NCBI GenBank assembly: GCA_964057225.1
Contig: OZ059894.1
Coordinates: forward strand, 16,832,476 to 16,896,475
Length of the DNA stretch: 64,000 nt
Origin: Auanema rhodensis
Taxonomy: Eukaryota; Nematoda; Chromadorea; Rhabditida; Rhabditidae
Direction of reading: 5' to 3'
Part shown: positions 25,094 to 37,428 of the stretch, piece after piece
Layout of the letters: each line of letters begins with the position of its first letter
How positions within the stretch are numbered: position 1 is the stretch's first letter
The notes under the pieces: generated by a model
Told to the model about the DNA's origin: nothing
The model's input: the letters and a program-made list of their open reading frames with translations, nothing else
The model's database searches: none
Translations under genes and position numbers: made by a program

Positions 25094-28000
25094 CCTGATG
25101 TCCCTGAAATACTAGAAAATGAAAAACTTATTGGCAATAAAACATCTTTAATGGTAAAAGGAATGCAGTTGAGTATGGAGAAAAATTGAAATATTGACAG
25201 TTCCAAAGCACCAACTCTCATGTAGCACTTTATACTTATGATAGTATCTCCTCAAAAGGTTGAAAAGAAAAACCAGGCAACCGGTTCGGTCACTATGTAC
25301 TAAATGTACGAATTGGAGGATCGCCAAACACTACCACGCAAAACCAAAAGAAGCAATGAAAAGATTGTTGTAATAGAATTGTCATCTGAATTCTTTTTTT
25401 ATAAAAATGGTAACATAGTAGACCATACTAAAGGAGTGATAGATTGAGAAAAGAAGAAGAGAAGACGAAAACTGAAGGCTGGCACGCACGTTTTGTGCCG
25501 TCAGTTTATGCAGGTCATTGCGGGCTGTCATGTATTAAGATTGAAATGATAGAGTAAAAAAATTGAAGAAAATGTAGTGTGAGAAGAGAGTGAGAAAGAA
25601 AGTCAAAGAAGAGAGTAATCAGGAGAAAGAAGAAAATTTTTGAAAACCAAGAACACTAAATGTTCAGCTTCATCTTTGTTTTTTTTTTCTTCTCTTTCTG
25701 AATTTTTCTTATCAGTAACTTTCAAACAATAAAAAATATGAATTATCGCACGCGAAAAATATTCTCTACATCTTTACTGTATTTGTTACATTTCTATCAG
25801 AATTAGGAACAGCCTTGAAAGATTTGAAGACAAATTTTAATTGTCAAAACAACAGGGAGTATACCGTGAAAAAGTTTGTAAACGTCAAACTGAATCTCCG
25901 AATTTTAGTTTTGATGAGTTTAATTGGATAGTATCTTGACGGTAGCTCATAAAAAAGTAATTTGAACTAATATAAAACTGATGATGGCAAAGAAGAAATG
26001 ATTTTGGAAGGCAGTTAGACCGTATCAGAAACTTGAGCTGCAATAGAGGTCTTATCAGGCCTCAGCCGTTAGAACTCTCGGATTAATAACTGATTGTTTG
26101 CTTTGTCGGCTTTTAAACTACAGTGATTAGCCAACTGATTATTTTCTGCTGAGTTATTCAACTTTTTAATTTATTTAGTTTCAATTGAAACTAATTGAAT
26201 ATATTGAACCAGACGAATATGTATATGGGGGCAGTTCAAACAGAGGCATTGAAATACAACTTAAGTATATAAATTCAAAATAACTTTTTTTTATTCCAGA
26301 AAAAAAACTATATAGTTTAGGTTCAGATAAGAGGAAATGTGAAGATTACAAAGAAATTTGATGTTAATTGATAGCTTAATATGGCTATCAGAACAATTGT
26401 TCAAAAGTTCAAATAGCGTATAAAACGAATTGTTGTTGCAAAGATATGAAACAAACACTTAAAAAGAATAGAAATCATGAATGAAATCGGTTTAAATCAG
26501 TAGCTTAACAATTTAAATTTACATACTATACAACAATCTGATCTATCACTTATGGAAAAAGGAAAACTTTGAATGTTTCATAGATACGATAAACCAGTAT
26601 GTTTCAAATAGATATGATTTGAAGGACAATAAAATATTTTGTCATTCTAATCTTTTCAAGATTGAAAATGAACTGTCTTTTTACTTCAAAAGAAAAAAAA
26701 TGTCAATCTCTTCTCTCATCACAATCTTGTTCTCTCATCTCATTCTAAGAAACATCTCTTGAAGTACTGCAACAAAATCTCTTCTTGAAAACTGCTGATT
26801 TATGATGATGACAGCCACATCAATATCAAAAAAACTGTTTAAGTTGGGTAATTAAATGTTGAAGAATTATATGAATATGTGTGAAAATGATTAAAAAATT
26901 TGCAGGAAAAAAAAACAGAAGTGTTTCAAGAATAGCATCACGGAATTTTGTTGAACTTATTTACTTTTATCTTCACTTTTTTCTTTTTTTCAAAGATTCT
27001 CCAAACACAGTAACATCTGTTGCATTTGAAGATCAGAAGTTTTTGTATGAGATGATGAGAATAAAAGATCTCCATTGTCTTTATTTCCATTATCTAAAAC
27101 ATTTTCTTCTGATTGTATACAGAGAAAAGAAAAATTCAGATTAAAGAAAATGACCAAGAAACTAATCCAGAAATTAAGAGAAGGTCCCTTTTAATATTAA
27201 TTTGAGATATTATATAAATATATAATATATATATTTATATATTTATATATAATAAGAGTTAAAAATTATAAAACGGCTAAAAGTTTAACATCTCTACTGT
27301 TATACGGTGTAATATTAACATTTTTTTATAAAACAGTGGTTGGCGTTCGAATTATTTCCATAAATCTTTTGATTGAAGCAGAAAAAAAAGATAGACTAGG
27401 TTGATACTCTTCTTATCCTCTCATACTCTCTCTCTCTCCCATTCCCAATTTCCGATTTCTCTGAATTGCAAATGAATCCTTATATTATCTCTCATCATTC
27501 TTTTGTTGTCAAAATTTAAAACATTGCAACGTAGATCATGATCAAACGATGAAAAGTATAATTAGCCAAAAATCACTTAATGTATCAATTCAAGACAGAA
27601 AAAAGTTAAATTTGATGCGGCATGATGGTTGAAGACATGGTGCGAGTATGATAACAAGAACAAAGATTTTCTTTACAAGAAATAGTTTTAGAAATTCTAT
27701 GGCATATTTGCCTTACGATTGCCTATAGACCAGAGGTGTCAACAATACATAAAGATTTTCCTATTGTTGCTCACTTTTTACGATATTGTATTCAATGTAG
27801 AGGCAGGTAAATATTGTCGAAAAGACATCTTCTTGAGAAGAAGAAGTTGAAAAGCTGAGATCATGCAAGGGCCACTAACGTTTAAAAAAAATTTTTTTTT
27901 TAAATATGTACAACTGATACGCATACAATTGGCAACACCCACATCACAGAAGTTTTGAAAATACATTTCTTTGTGTTCAACCTCCTCCTACATCATCATG

Positions 28001-28197
28001 TCCACTCTTGTGGAAAATATAACCAAAGAGTTCGATATGACTTTTTTTTAAAAATTATTCAACCCTTACGGTGTTGGTGTATATTTTTGAATACTTTTCT
28101 GCATTTCAAAGTTTTCAGTTCCATCTCTGATGAAAAAACCATTTTTGTCTGTAATTTAGCAGATGGGAGTTTGTTTGTTTGAACTTTAAACGCTTAC
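25094..28197. other. Gene-poor region upstream of the Rh gene
   Basis: About 3.1 kb, AT-rich. It either is intergenic or holds the long first intron of a gene that starts at 28303. An AT-only, partly palindromic run sits at 27207-27253 and a short CT tract at 27416-27442. The open frame at 26881-27144 is not supported. Confidence 0.45.
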
Positions 28198-28303
28198 TTG
28201 TAAGTGGATTCTGTTTTTGACGTAGTTCGGATTGCTCATCTTTTGCATTTAAATGAATTTCAATCCGATGATCACGTGTACTGAAGGAAGATGTGTCAGC
28301 CAT
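28198..28303 (-). CDS. Orphan first coding exon
   Basis: ATG at 28303, 14 bp after an AATTTCAG acceptor that looks like a trans-splice site, then 35 codons with balanced use (MADTSSFSTRDHRIEIHL...) and a strong donor GTAAGC in phase 1. The peptide is hydrophilic with no signal. The following exon was not found. Splicing to the first or second exon of the Rh gene downstream gives an early stop, so it is not simply an alternative start for that gene. It may belong to a short or widely split gene. No family was recognised. Confidence 0.4.
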
Positions 28304-29964
28304 TTATTAGAATTATTCCTGAAATTGTATATTCAAAATTAAAATAACAAACGAAATTAATCAAATTTTCATATAAATAGTAAAAGTGAAACAATTAAGA
28401 GACTAAAAGATATGTTTTAAGATTGTACTACAATGTCAATTTACATTCCAAATAATTTCGATTCCGAATATTATTTTTTGTTGATATCCTTAATTCTCAA
28501 GAAATACAGTAATCTGTGTGAGAATATAGTGTTAATATTTTCAATTCAAAAAAATTAATGTATGGAATACATTCATTTTAATATTCATTTATAGTTTAAA
28601 TAAAATATTAACGGGAAAAAACAATAAAAGAAAGTTCAACTACATAAAGATTAATGTTCTGAAGTAATGAGGAGGAGACACAATGATCAGTTTGATCAGA
28701 GTAAAATGATTAAAAAAACATTTTATGAAGATGATATAGTGAATTAAAAGCAAATGAACATTTATTTACTTTCTAAACATTTTCAGTAATTGCAGCATTT
28801 TAAAATTTGAAAATGTTCAGACGAAGATCTTTAAATATACTTGCATATTATCCGGAAAACCAATGAGAAATCAAGGTTAAATATTGGTACTCAAGACCAA
28901 TTTGTATATTACTGGTGAGTAATATAGTGTTGTGGAACCAAACAGGGCCAAAAGTATATTTCTTGCAAAATTTTTGACTTTTTTTTGGGAAGATTAAAAC
29001 GTAAAAACCTACTCTAAGTATAATCTAAGACTGAATGCTTACCAGAACCTGGGAAACATACAATTGGGCTTAAAATGTTTTTAAAATAAAAAAAAAGCAT
29101 TCTAAGAGATAAAGCCGGTAAAGTGAAACGTTTTTGCCATTCTTGGCAGTTTCTGAAACTCCAAGTTAAGTTGTTATTCAAAATCTGTCAAGCAGTTCAT
29201 GCTTGAACCAGCAATTATATGTCTCAACAATTTGCACAAGGAATAATGGAAGCTAACACGAAAAAAATATTAAAAAAATCCAAAATTAAGGGCAAAGGAC
29301 GAGAAAGAAAGAGAAATGAATTTCAATACAGCAATTTTCACGCCATCATTCTATCTTAATTGTCGTATCTTTTTTTCCCTTTTTGTAACTACCTATGATG
29401 GTCACGTTCCATTCTCGTTGGTCTATTTTGATCTTTTGGCATCTTTTTTTCTACAATGAATGGTCTACTTTTACTTCTATTGTGTGAATTTGGAAAATTC
29501 GTATATGATGTTCTTCATCAATATATATTGAGTATATTAAAACTCTATCTTTATATACTTATTTCGTTAGTTTTCATGCTGCAGTTGTTCTCAAGTACAT
29601 GCCATTATTGCCTGTTCTGAGTCGGAAATCGTTTTCTTATGCTGTTTCAAAGATTATATGAAAGTAATGAACAAAAATTACAGGAAGCTTTTTATAACAA
29701 AGAACATTTTAATTTATAATTATATTTACATCTTTGTTTTCGATAACTATTGGCATATGCATTAAGAAATATTTGAAACATTAGATTTTATGCTTCTATA
29801 ACAATCAAAGCATTCCAATTATGGCAGAAGCGAAAAACAGTATTAATAATAATAATAATATATATATATAGTAGTTATATACATATATGAATCATTAGTT
29901 TTCCTTGATATTTTCTTTATATGGCTATGTACATGCTGACTTTATAGCTTGGCTGTTTCAAAGA
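28304..29964. other. Intergenic
   Basis: About 1.7 kb, AT-rich, with an AT microsatellite near 29855-29870. No coding model was found. Confidence 0.5.
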
Positions 29965-32155
29965 TTACCAATCGCCTCCTCCAAAATCATCTCCACCGCC
30001 AAAATCGCCACCGTAATCTCCACCATCATAATCACCACCGCCACCGAAATAGTCATTGCCTCCGTCATATCCTTGACCATAATCTCCGGAATCATATCCT
30101 CCTCCGTAAGCATCATAGCCTAAACAAAATAATTTATTTTCTAGTTTATGTTTATCTCATTCAAACAACATTTTTTCGCACAAAAAAACGTCATAGATAG
30201 GTAACACATATACACCCACACACATACGATTCTTCGTATTAACAAAGATCGAATAGTAAAGAACATGCAATCACAATCACATCATTTTAAAAACTTTACC
30301 ATTAGCATCGCCAACTGGCTCGCCTTCGTAATCTTCATACCCTTCGTAATCTTCTAAAGTTTAGGAGTCAAATAAGTTTTCTTACGACAAAAAAATATTT
30401 TTTTTAACAGAAGAAAAAGATGGAGCTTACCCGTAGCTCGATCGTTCACATTATTATCGTCATACGCATTGTAACGTTCATTTGAACTATCCTGAAAAAC
30501 AAATAGAGTTAACATGTCGTCAAGCAAAAAATAATTCGAAGAACAATCACACTTGGAATTCTCGATTCAAAAATGAATGAAATGTAGCTTTGACATAAAA
30601 TTCGCAACGGGATCAACTTTTTTATTTTAATAAAACATCACTTACTAAGGCTTGGTGATTATTATCAGTAGACTCTTGATGTTCTACTGCAGGTGGTGTT
30701 GTATGAGTTGTATCCTGGTTAGTACCTTGATGTTCATCAGCTGTTGTATGAGTTGTATCTTGATTAGTACTATCTTGATTATTATGCTGACTGCCATTAT
30801 TAGAATTATCTGGTCCATTATTATAATAATAATTATTTGTGGTATTGTTGGTGTCATTATCCTGTAATATTCTATTGAATTAATCCTTTTTACTGTATGA
30901 TACCGAATAGTAACCTCCGCCGCCATATCCACCTCCATATCCACCTCCATATCCACCGCCGAATCCTCCTCCGCCTAATATACTGCTGTGACCTCCCCAC
31001 ATGGATCCCATTCCGTATCCCAGAAGTGAACCGGCCAATAAACCTGTACCAAATCCGGGACCACTGCTGCCGCCACCACCACCAAAACCAGACAATCCAC
31101 CGCCGCCACCGCCTATAATAGAGAAATAAGATGCTTAATTTTTATTCCTAGACTACCGCCGCGGTCGCCAACGATAACAGTTGTATGTGGAGTTGGTCCT
31201 TGATATCCACCCTGATATCCACCTTGATATCCTCCCTGGTACCCTCCATTGTATCCACCATTGTAGCTAGCACCACCTCCACTTCCTTGATATCCACCAT
31301 ATCCATTAGGATAATTTTGTGGCTGGGGAGGAGGACGTGGATAGGACGGCTGAGGCTGAGGTGGACCACCACCAGCCGGTCCGCTTGGGTATGGCGGAGG
31401 CCCTTGCCCGGGCCCAGGAGCAGGGATAGGATTTGGAGTTGATTGTCCATCATCTTTAGCTGGAGGAACTAAAATATCCAAAATTTCAAATAATATGTGA
31501 TTCTTTACCGAAATTATCCGAGGGTGCACTTGGTTGTTGAGGTGGGGGATTCGGTTGTGGTAAAGTTTTTGTTATTTCCGAAAACCAAGATCGAAAAAAA
31601 AAACTCATCAAATAAAAGAAAATGGTATGAAACTTACTCAATATCGGAATCTGATGAAAATAAGATCCAATAAACAGTTTCTGCTCTTGGATCAGTACCT
31701 ATGCCAACCAAATGATGAACAGAGGAACCATGTGGTAAACTAGGTCGTTTAACTAGAAAATAACTACATTATCACAGAATGGCTGATAAAAAAATAAATA
31801 ATTTGTATTTAATGTATATTACCTGGCATCCTATCGGTCATTAGTCCAACACAAATGTAAGGTACAACATCCTTTAGTAAAACTGATCCCTTGGGTTTAC
31901 TACTACCCTAAGAATAAAAACTCATTAGGAATATTATAATCAAACTAATTTTATTCTCATGAGAGAATTCAAAGAAATAGAAAATAAATTTTAAAAAAAA
32001 TATATATATAATAAAATTCTTACCTTTTCATCATACCAACAGAAGCGACTGTCAGAAAAAAGAACACCATGATATTTTTTCCATTTACTTGTTAGTCCAA
32101 GAAATCCACTCGTATATTTTAAAATTTCTCCTTCTTTCAATTTTCGAATATCCAT
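29965..32155 (-). CDS. PH-domain protein with Pro/Gly-rich disordered tail
   Basis: Ten exons (32024-32155, 31823-31907, 31638-31752, 31509-31603, 31157-31468, 30904-31112, 30646-30861, 30431-30491, 30300-30353, 29965-30119) give 477 residues. Residues 1 to about 125 fold like a pleckstrin homology domain: EGEILKYTSGFLGLTSKWKK, a W in CWYDEK, and a closing helix RSWFSEI. PH domains bind phosphoinositides or proteins at membranes. The rest is disordered: a Pro-rich segment, YQGG repeats, a GGGYGGGYGG block, an Asn/Gln-rich stretch with repeated NQDTTHTT, EDYEGYEDYEG, and a C-terminus of Gly/Asp/Tyr repeats ending GGGDW. No enzymatic domain. The ATG is two bases after TTTTCAG. The exact orthologue was not recognised; the PH call rests on pattern. 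Confidence 0.85.
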
Positions 32156-32485
32156 TGCTGAAAAGAATTCATAATAATAATAATGAAATTTTGATAAAGA
32201 ACTATTCTGAATTGGATGATATAAACTAACATATTCTACGATACAATCATTATTGTGAAACTACTAACATTCAATAACTTCATGATATATCGCATCGAAA
32301 ATATAATTTTATATTGCAAAACAAAAAAATTTGCATTTGATTTCGATTCAAAACTAGAAAAACGATGGGATTTTTCATGGTACATAAAGCAATAAATATG
32401 AACTATAACATTTGATAAAAAAATTTAAAAACACAAAACTTGAAAACAAAGTTCAATACTGAAAGCCAACCCATTTAGAACAGAA

Positions 32486-32561
32486 GTGAAGCTGAGGTAT
32501 TTCATTATCAAAAATTAAATAGTTTCCGTTTTATCATATAGAATAATAACCTCAGCTTCAC
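32486..32561. repeat. Perfect 13-bp inverted repeat, hairpin-forming
   Basis: Left arm GTGAAGCTGAGGT at 32486-32498, right arm ACCTCAGCTTCAC at 32549-32561, with a 50-base AT-rich loop. A few more pairs are possible on both sides (32483-32484 with 32563-32564, and 32499-32501 with 32545-32547). The arms are clearly GC-richer than the surroundings. This could be a small-RNA hairpin, the ends of a decayed element, or a cruciform. No target-site duplication was seen. Confidence 0.55.
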
Positions 32562-32744
32562 GTCATAGAATTTATAAATAACGTAAAACAGCACGTTGAA
32601 TAGTGAGTAAGTGTACAAAAATAGAACAAAATTGCACAAGTTTCAATATAATTATACATAGAACGTTATTCTAGATGAAGAAATCGATGTGACTCATGGG
32701 GCATGTAGAGAATTTGTGAGAGAGAAGAAGAGAAGAGAACAATA

Positions 32745-32775
32745 ACACGTGATGTCAAAGCAATTGACACGTGAT
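32745..32775. promoter_or_regulatory. Two CACGTG E-boxes 22 bp apart
   Basis: The 9-mer ACACGTGAT occurs at 32745 and 32767, exactly 22 bp apart (about two helical turns). CACGTG is the core site for bHLH-zipper factors of the MAX/MXL and TFEB/HLH-30 types (established). The pair lies about 600 bp upstream of the PH gene start. Function is inferred. Confidence 0.3.
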
Positions 32776-34066
32776 CAGTGAATGGATATACATATGTGTT
32801 CACTAGGCATAGGATTCTCCTATCCTCGATATACCCACCGGCTATATTAACTGCAGGTCCACAACCACAAAGCATTGCCTTATTTGATTAACTTTGTAAC
32901 AAGTTAAGTTACGGAGGAAGCAGAAAGTAAAGCAGTTGCAACAGACGAAGTAGGTAAGCTTACTACAATTGGAGTCTAGATTTGTGGGTTGCCCAGCAAC
33001 TCCAACACTTGCACATGTTTTGCTCTTTGCTTTTTTTGTTATTAGAGGAATAGTTAGAGTAGTTTAAAATCTATTGTATTATACTTGATCTTTATTCACT
33101 TTAACGGTAGATGTTTGTTACCATTGTTAAACAGTTAGTATTGACAGAGAGAACTTTTCGCGTTACAAGTGATGGACTCGATTGTTCGATAACTTAGATC
33201 ATATTGAATGAAAAAAAGCTATTCTTCATTCTTTTTATAACTTTTCAAGCTTGAATAGCATGAAATATACAGGGAAATGTGGTAAAAAAACATAATTATA
33301 TAATCATATAGTTAATTCTAGTTAGATTATATCAAAATATTAAAATATAATAGCACGTGTTATAGTCGTCAGGGAAGAAGAAATCGATGAAACACATTGT
33401 GTAGGGGAAGGATGGTGTTGGTCTAGTAGTGAGGAGGGCTTGACAACAGAGAAAGAGAGCAAAAACATATAAACAGGGAAAACGGCACATTGGTTTCCAT
33501 CTGGCTTCTTGCACCCAAGACTTTGAAACCTGATCTGCTTTGTTCGAATTCTTGCATAAAATGACGGAAAATGACCTTCATGAATGAGAAAATTTCTACC
33601 TCAGTGGCAGAGATAGGTATAAGGTAATCCTACTAATATCATGGAATATAATTATACAATCCTGTTTCTTTTTTTTATATAATTTCATGAGAGGAAGTGT
33701 TTATTGTTGTTGAAAAAAAAATGTTTAAATGTCCAAATAAAGGCAATTTTACAACAAACTTCATTCAAGTTTCACAAATTTGTTAGGAATGGATGCTAAG
33801 GTAAAATGTGATACGATTATATCATCATTGCATAAGTATGAGGAATTTTAAATACATATATTGAGAGAAACGAGGAGAGATATGTATATTTGCAGAGTAA
33901 ATTGTATTTATAAGATTATCGTAGAGCAATATATCAATTTGTTTCTTTGAAATGTACTGTTCGGGTGTTTCCTAAGAGATTTTTCAAAGCTTTGTTCTTT
34001 TCATCCAAAAACCTATGATACAAAACCATAAGAACTAGATTTGTGCTGAAAACGTTTTTCTATAAA

Positions 34067-34726
34067 TTAAGGAAAATGATAAACGAACGCTGCGAAAATC
34101 GCAAAAAACAGTGTAATTCCCATGGATATCCACATCATCTTGGCACCAGTAATGCTTAATAATGTAATTGCAAAAGTCATAAGAACATAGAAGCCAGCAT
34201 GAATAATAAGGACAACCAATTGAGGAATTATTAGACAAGTTTTTGTTATCTGAAATTTTGGAAAATTAGTAATATAGATGGTGTGGAAGTATACTTGAAC
34301 TCCAAAAATAGTCATAATTATAGATGCTAGATGCACAAAATGAAATATACACCATGCTGATACTGATAGCCGATAGCTTAGCCAATATGTTTTTGGATTA
34401 GATCTCCTCAGATACTTTAAGAAACATATTTAGAGGGTATGCGTATAAAATAAATAAAGTTTTACCGTTAAAAATTGTCTATAAACAACGAAACTCTCAT
34501 GCCAATCTATATAAATTAGAAGGAATACTCCTAATGATATCCCTAATATACATATCAACATGCTTAGAGTACAATGAATATAGATCCATGTCTGAAATCA
34601 TAGAACGCAGTGCAAGCTTTGTGGTAAAATCACTTAGAGCATGCAATGACTTACCTGTATATGCAATTTACAGTAACGATGAGATTTTTCTGTTTCAATT
34701 ATGTTAGAAAAGGTTGGTTGAAACAT
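34067..34726 (-). CDS. Four-span membrane protein, unknown
   Basis: Four exons (34655-34726, 34466-34591, 34295-34414, 34067-34249) give 166 residues with four hydrophobic segments: about 25-52, 85-105, 108-135 and 142-163. The N-terminus has no cleavable signal. The intron at 34250-34294 is 45 bp, contains no stop and keeps frame, so its retention would add 15 residues between spans 2 and 3. The general layout is that of nematode tetraspan orphan families. No motif was recognised. It is divergent from the Aha1 gene with 741 bp between the starts. Confidence 0.8.
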
Positions 34727-35467
34727 TATATATATGTAATTAAATTAAAACACAGTAAAGGTGTTTAGGATCTTAGAATACTTAGAGAACGAATATATGT
34801 AACAAAGGTATTAACCGAGCAATAAGATGTGACAGCTAACAGCTGACTTCTTTGAAGGCAATTGCATTTCTATTCAATATATCTTCTTATACATGATAGT
34901 ATAAAAATTGCTTGATAATATAATTGGAATAATTCACTCAAACTTTGTGTGTGGAAGAGTCAATAACCTTGCGGCTTCATAAGTAGGCATAGTTTTAACT
35001 TAAAATTTGTGATGGCAATTCATATAAATTAAAGAAACGCGTATCACAACTGATGATGAGCAAATAAGTCGACATTTTTTCTCAAACACAACATATTTCA
35101 CTTTTTACCGTGATAAACAGATCAGAACTACTATTTAGGAGTTTCTTATGATTCTTTATTATATTATTTGAATATGTTAACGGCAGTACAAAAGAAAAAT
35201 TGAAACAACGGTTCCTAAAAATGTACAAAATATTTTGCTTCTCCAGTTTGTGCGTGACAGCAACATTAAGTAGAATATCTCTTAAAATTTTCTTGATGCT
35301 CCTATACAATCTGAATTAACTTTTTAAACATATTTCTAAAGATGGTGTGAGCACAATACGTAATTGCGTATTTCCCTGAATATTCCCGAAATTTCAAGAG
35401 AACAACCATCCATTTTCACTGGGCTTTCTGATTAGCACAGTTGCAACTGTTTTAATTTGGATTAGAC
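34727..35467. other. Divergent promoter region
   Basis: Between the starts of the four-span gene (minus) and the Aha1 gene (plus). The open frame at 35082-35309 is unsupported. No heat-shock element of clear quality was recognised, although Aha1 genes are often stress-induced. Confidence 0.5.
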
Positions 35468-36929
35468 ATGGCTAAATGGGGAGAAGGAGATCCAAGATGG
35501 ATTGTTGAAGAGCGTGCTGATGCAACAAACGTAAATAACTGGCACTGGTGAGTATTGTATTGTTAAGCTTTAATTTTTTTTTATTCAGGACTGAGAAAAA
35601 TGCAACTGGATGGTCCAAGAACCGTTTGAAAGAGCTGCTTGAGAATTTTTCTTTTGAGGTATATATTATTTTCATAATAGTTAGTTAGTTTTTTTTTTTA
35701 TTTTAGGAAGGTCCCATAGTAGTCACCCTTGGCGAGATTACTAAATGTGAAGGAGAGGCAACTGCTAACAATAGAAAAGCAAAATTAATCTTTCTCTTTG
35801 AGTGGGAATTGAAAATTGATTTTGTTTGTATGTTTAGAAAACATTTCTAAAAATAATTGCTCTGTTTAAGGCAATGTAAGTGGATCTGAAACCACTTACA
35901 AAGGGTACGCCGAAATTCCCAACCTTGGTGATGAGAATGAAGCTCATGAAGTTGATGTGAGTGTATACTTATATTAATATTCTTGAATATCACTTTTAGG
36001 TAAACTATACTATTACAACCAAGGGAGTCCACGATGCTCAAATTAGACTAGTTCTTAATAAAGTTGGAATCCCTAAGATTCAGCAACAATTAGGAGAATA
36101 TATCAGAGGATTAAAAGAGGAATTCAGTAAGGGAATTATTCTTCCTACCGATAAGATTAAGCCCCAGGTATATTAGTTTATTGTTTTAATTTAAATTATA
36201 TTCAAATAGGTCGTCACCAAGGGAAAAACTTCCTCTTCTGTCGACAAGAAATCTTTCCAAAATACTGTAGTTGTTGAGAAGAAAGAAGAAAAATCAAGTA
36301 AGCCATCAGTTAATTTCGTATCATATTTTTTTTAGATGAAATTTTCGATGTGAAAAATGTTACCGTTTGTGATTCTTTCAAGATTCCTCCTGAGCGTTTG
36401 TATGAGTGTTTAAGTCAGGCTGATGTACGTCTTATATTTACTGAATGAGTTATAAACCTTCGTTTTAGCTAGTCAGAGTCTGGGCCAATGGCAATATAGA
36501 TTGGGATTTTAAAGAAGGAGGAAAATTCGCATTGTTTGGTGGAAATGTCACTGGTTCATTTTTGAAAATTGTACATTATTTAAAAGTAGAGCAAATATAA
36601 TTTTGTCACTTTCAGGAGACAAATAAGCTTATTGATGTACAATGGCGCTTGAAGTCTTATCCTTCCGGTCACTATGCTAATATTAAGTTCCAACTGCAAG
36701 ATGAGGTTTCATACTATCGAATACTTGCTGTGTTTATGTTGATTTCTTTCAGGGCGATGCTACTGCTCTTACATTGTTAGCTACAGGAGTGCCCTCACAT
36801 CTTTCCGATGATACCGAAATGGGACTACAAAGGTGTGTTCAAAATAGTTATCTGACTTATATTTTTTTTTCCAGGTACTACTTGCAAAGTATCTCGAGAT
36901 CGTTTGGTTTTGGCGCAAGAATTTGCTAG
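35468..36929 (+). CDS. ahsa-1: Aha1, activator of Hsp90 ATPase
   Basis: Eleven exons (35468-35547, 35589-35658, 35707-35827, 35871-35956, 36000-36167, 36210-36297, 36336-36424, 36469-36570, 36616-36705, 36753-36832, 36875-36929) give 342 residues, the normal length for Aha1. The start MAKWGEGDPRWIVEERADAT is nearly the family consensus, followed by the conserved NxNNWHW motif at 21-27, which stimulates Hsp90 ATP turnover. Residues about 12-170 form the N-domain that contacts the Hsp90 middle domain. A Lys/Glu-rich linker (176-205) leads to the START-like C-domain (about 210-340, with VWANGNIDWDF and FGG). It acts in the cytosol as an Hsp90 co-chaperone. AATAAA lies 3 bp after the stop. It is first in a run of four collinear genes. 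Confidence 0.97.
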
Positions 36930-37428
36930 TTCAATAAACCTATTTTTAAGAAAAAGTTTGTTTTTCATTCTCGATAATCCTAGTTTTTCAATTCATTTTG
37001 TTGTATTTTTTGGCTTTTTTGAAAGGATCTGCTTTCTCCTAAGCCGAATTATAATTGTTTTTCTCCTCTGTTATACTGTTCTCAATATAAAATTTGATCT
37101 GTTAAATGAATGACCATTTTAAATTTTTATTCGATAATAAACATCATTCCTCATTTTGTTCATTGCTATGAAGCTAGAGGTCAGGGCTTGCTGTCATGCA
37201 CGCTTTTTACAAGCGTCAACCCAATATGTTCGGAATGAAGTATTCGCTACTCAAGCTTATTTCTGATCAGCTGATTTCTCATTGGTTCTCGAATAGCTTT
37301 GATTTAATTTTAATTGTATGATGAACGAAATTATGTTTCATTCTACACTTATCGATTTACTTGTTTTAACGTCGTCTTTCCTAAGTATGGAATTTAGAAA
37401 ATTGTTTCAGTTTTTTTAATAGAGCTGT
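36930..37428. other. Spacer between Aha1 and ATG13 genes
   Basis: 499 bp on the same strand, with AATAAA copies at 36933 and about 37136, and a T-rich stretch leading to possible acceptors at 37410 and 37422. It is longer than a typical worm operon spacer. Confidence 0.5.

Larger units (their letters stand above)
32156..34066. other. Intergenic, with an inverted repeat and paired E-boxes
   Basis: About 1.9 kb upstream of the PH gene and downstream of the four-span gene. Features seen are a 13-bp perfect inverted repeat (32486-32561) and two ACACGTGAT sites (32745-32775). Short open frames at 32666-32875 and 33332-33514 have no support. Confidence 0.55.

Noticed and set aside
27207-27253. AT-only near-palindrome
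   Set aside because: Low-complexity AT sequence forms such palindromes by chance; no element ends or duplications.
25093-28198. Orphan exon as an alternative first exon of the Rh gene
   Set aside because: Joining it to Rh exon 1 or exon 2 shifts the frame and stops early.
31509-31640. Frameshift at a homopolymer in the PH gene
   Set aside because: Recounting the run as ten T (31594-31603) restores the frame across the intron.
32486-32561. let-7 family precursor
   Set aside because: Only seven seed letters match; the rest of the arm and the loop do not.
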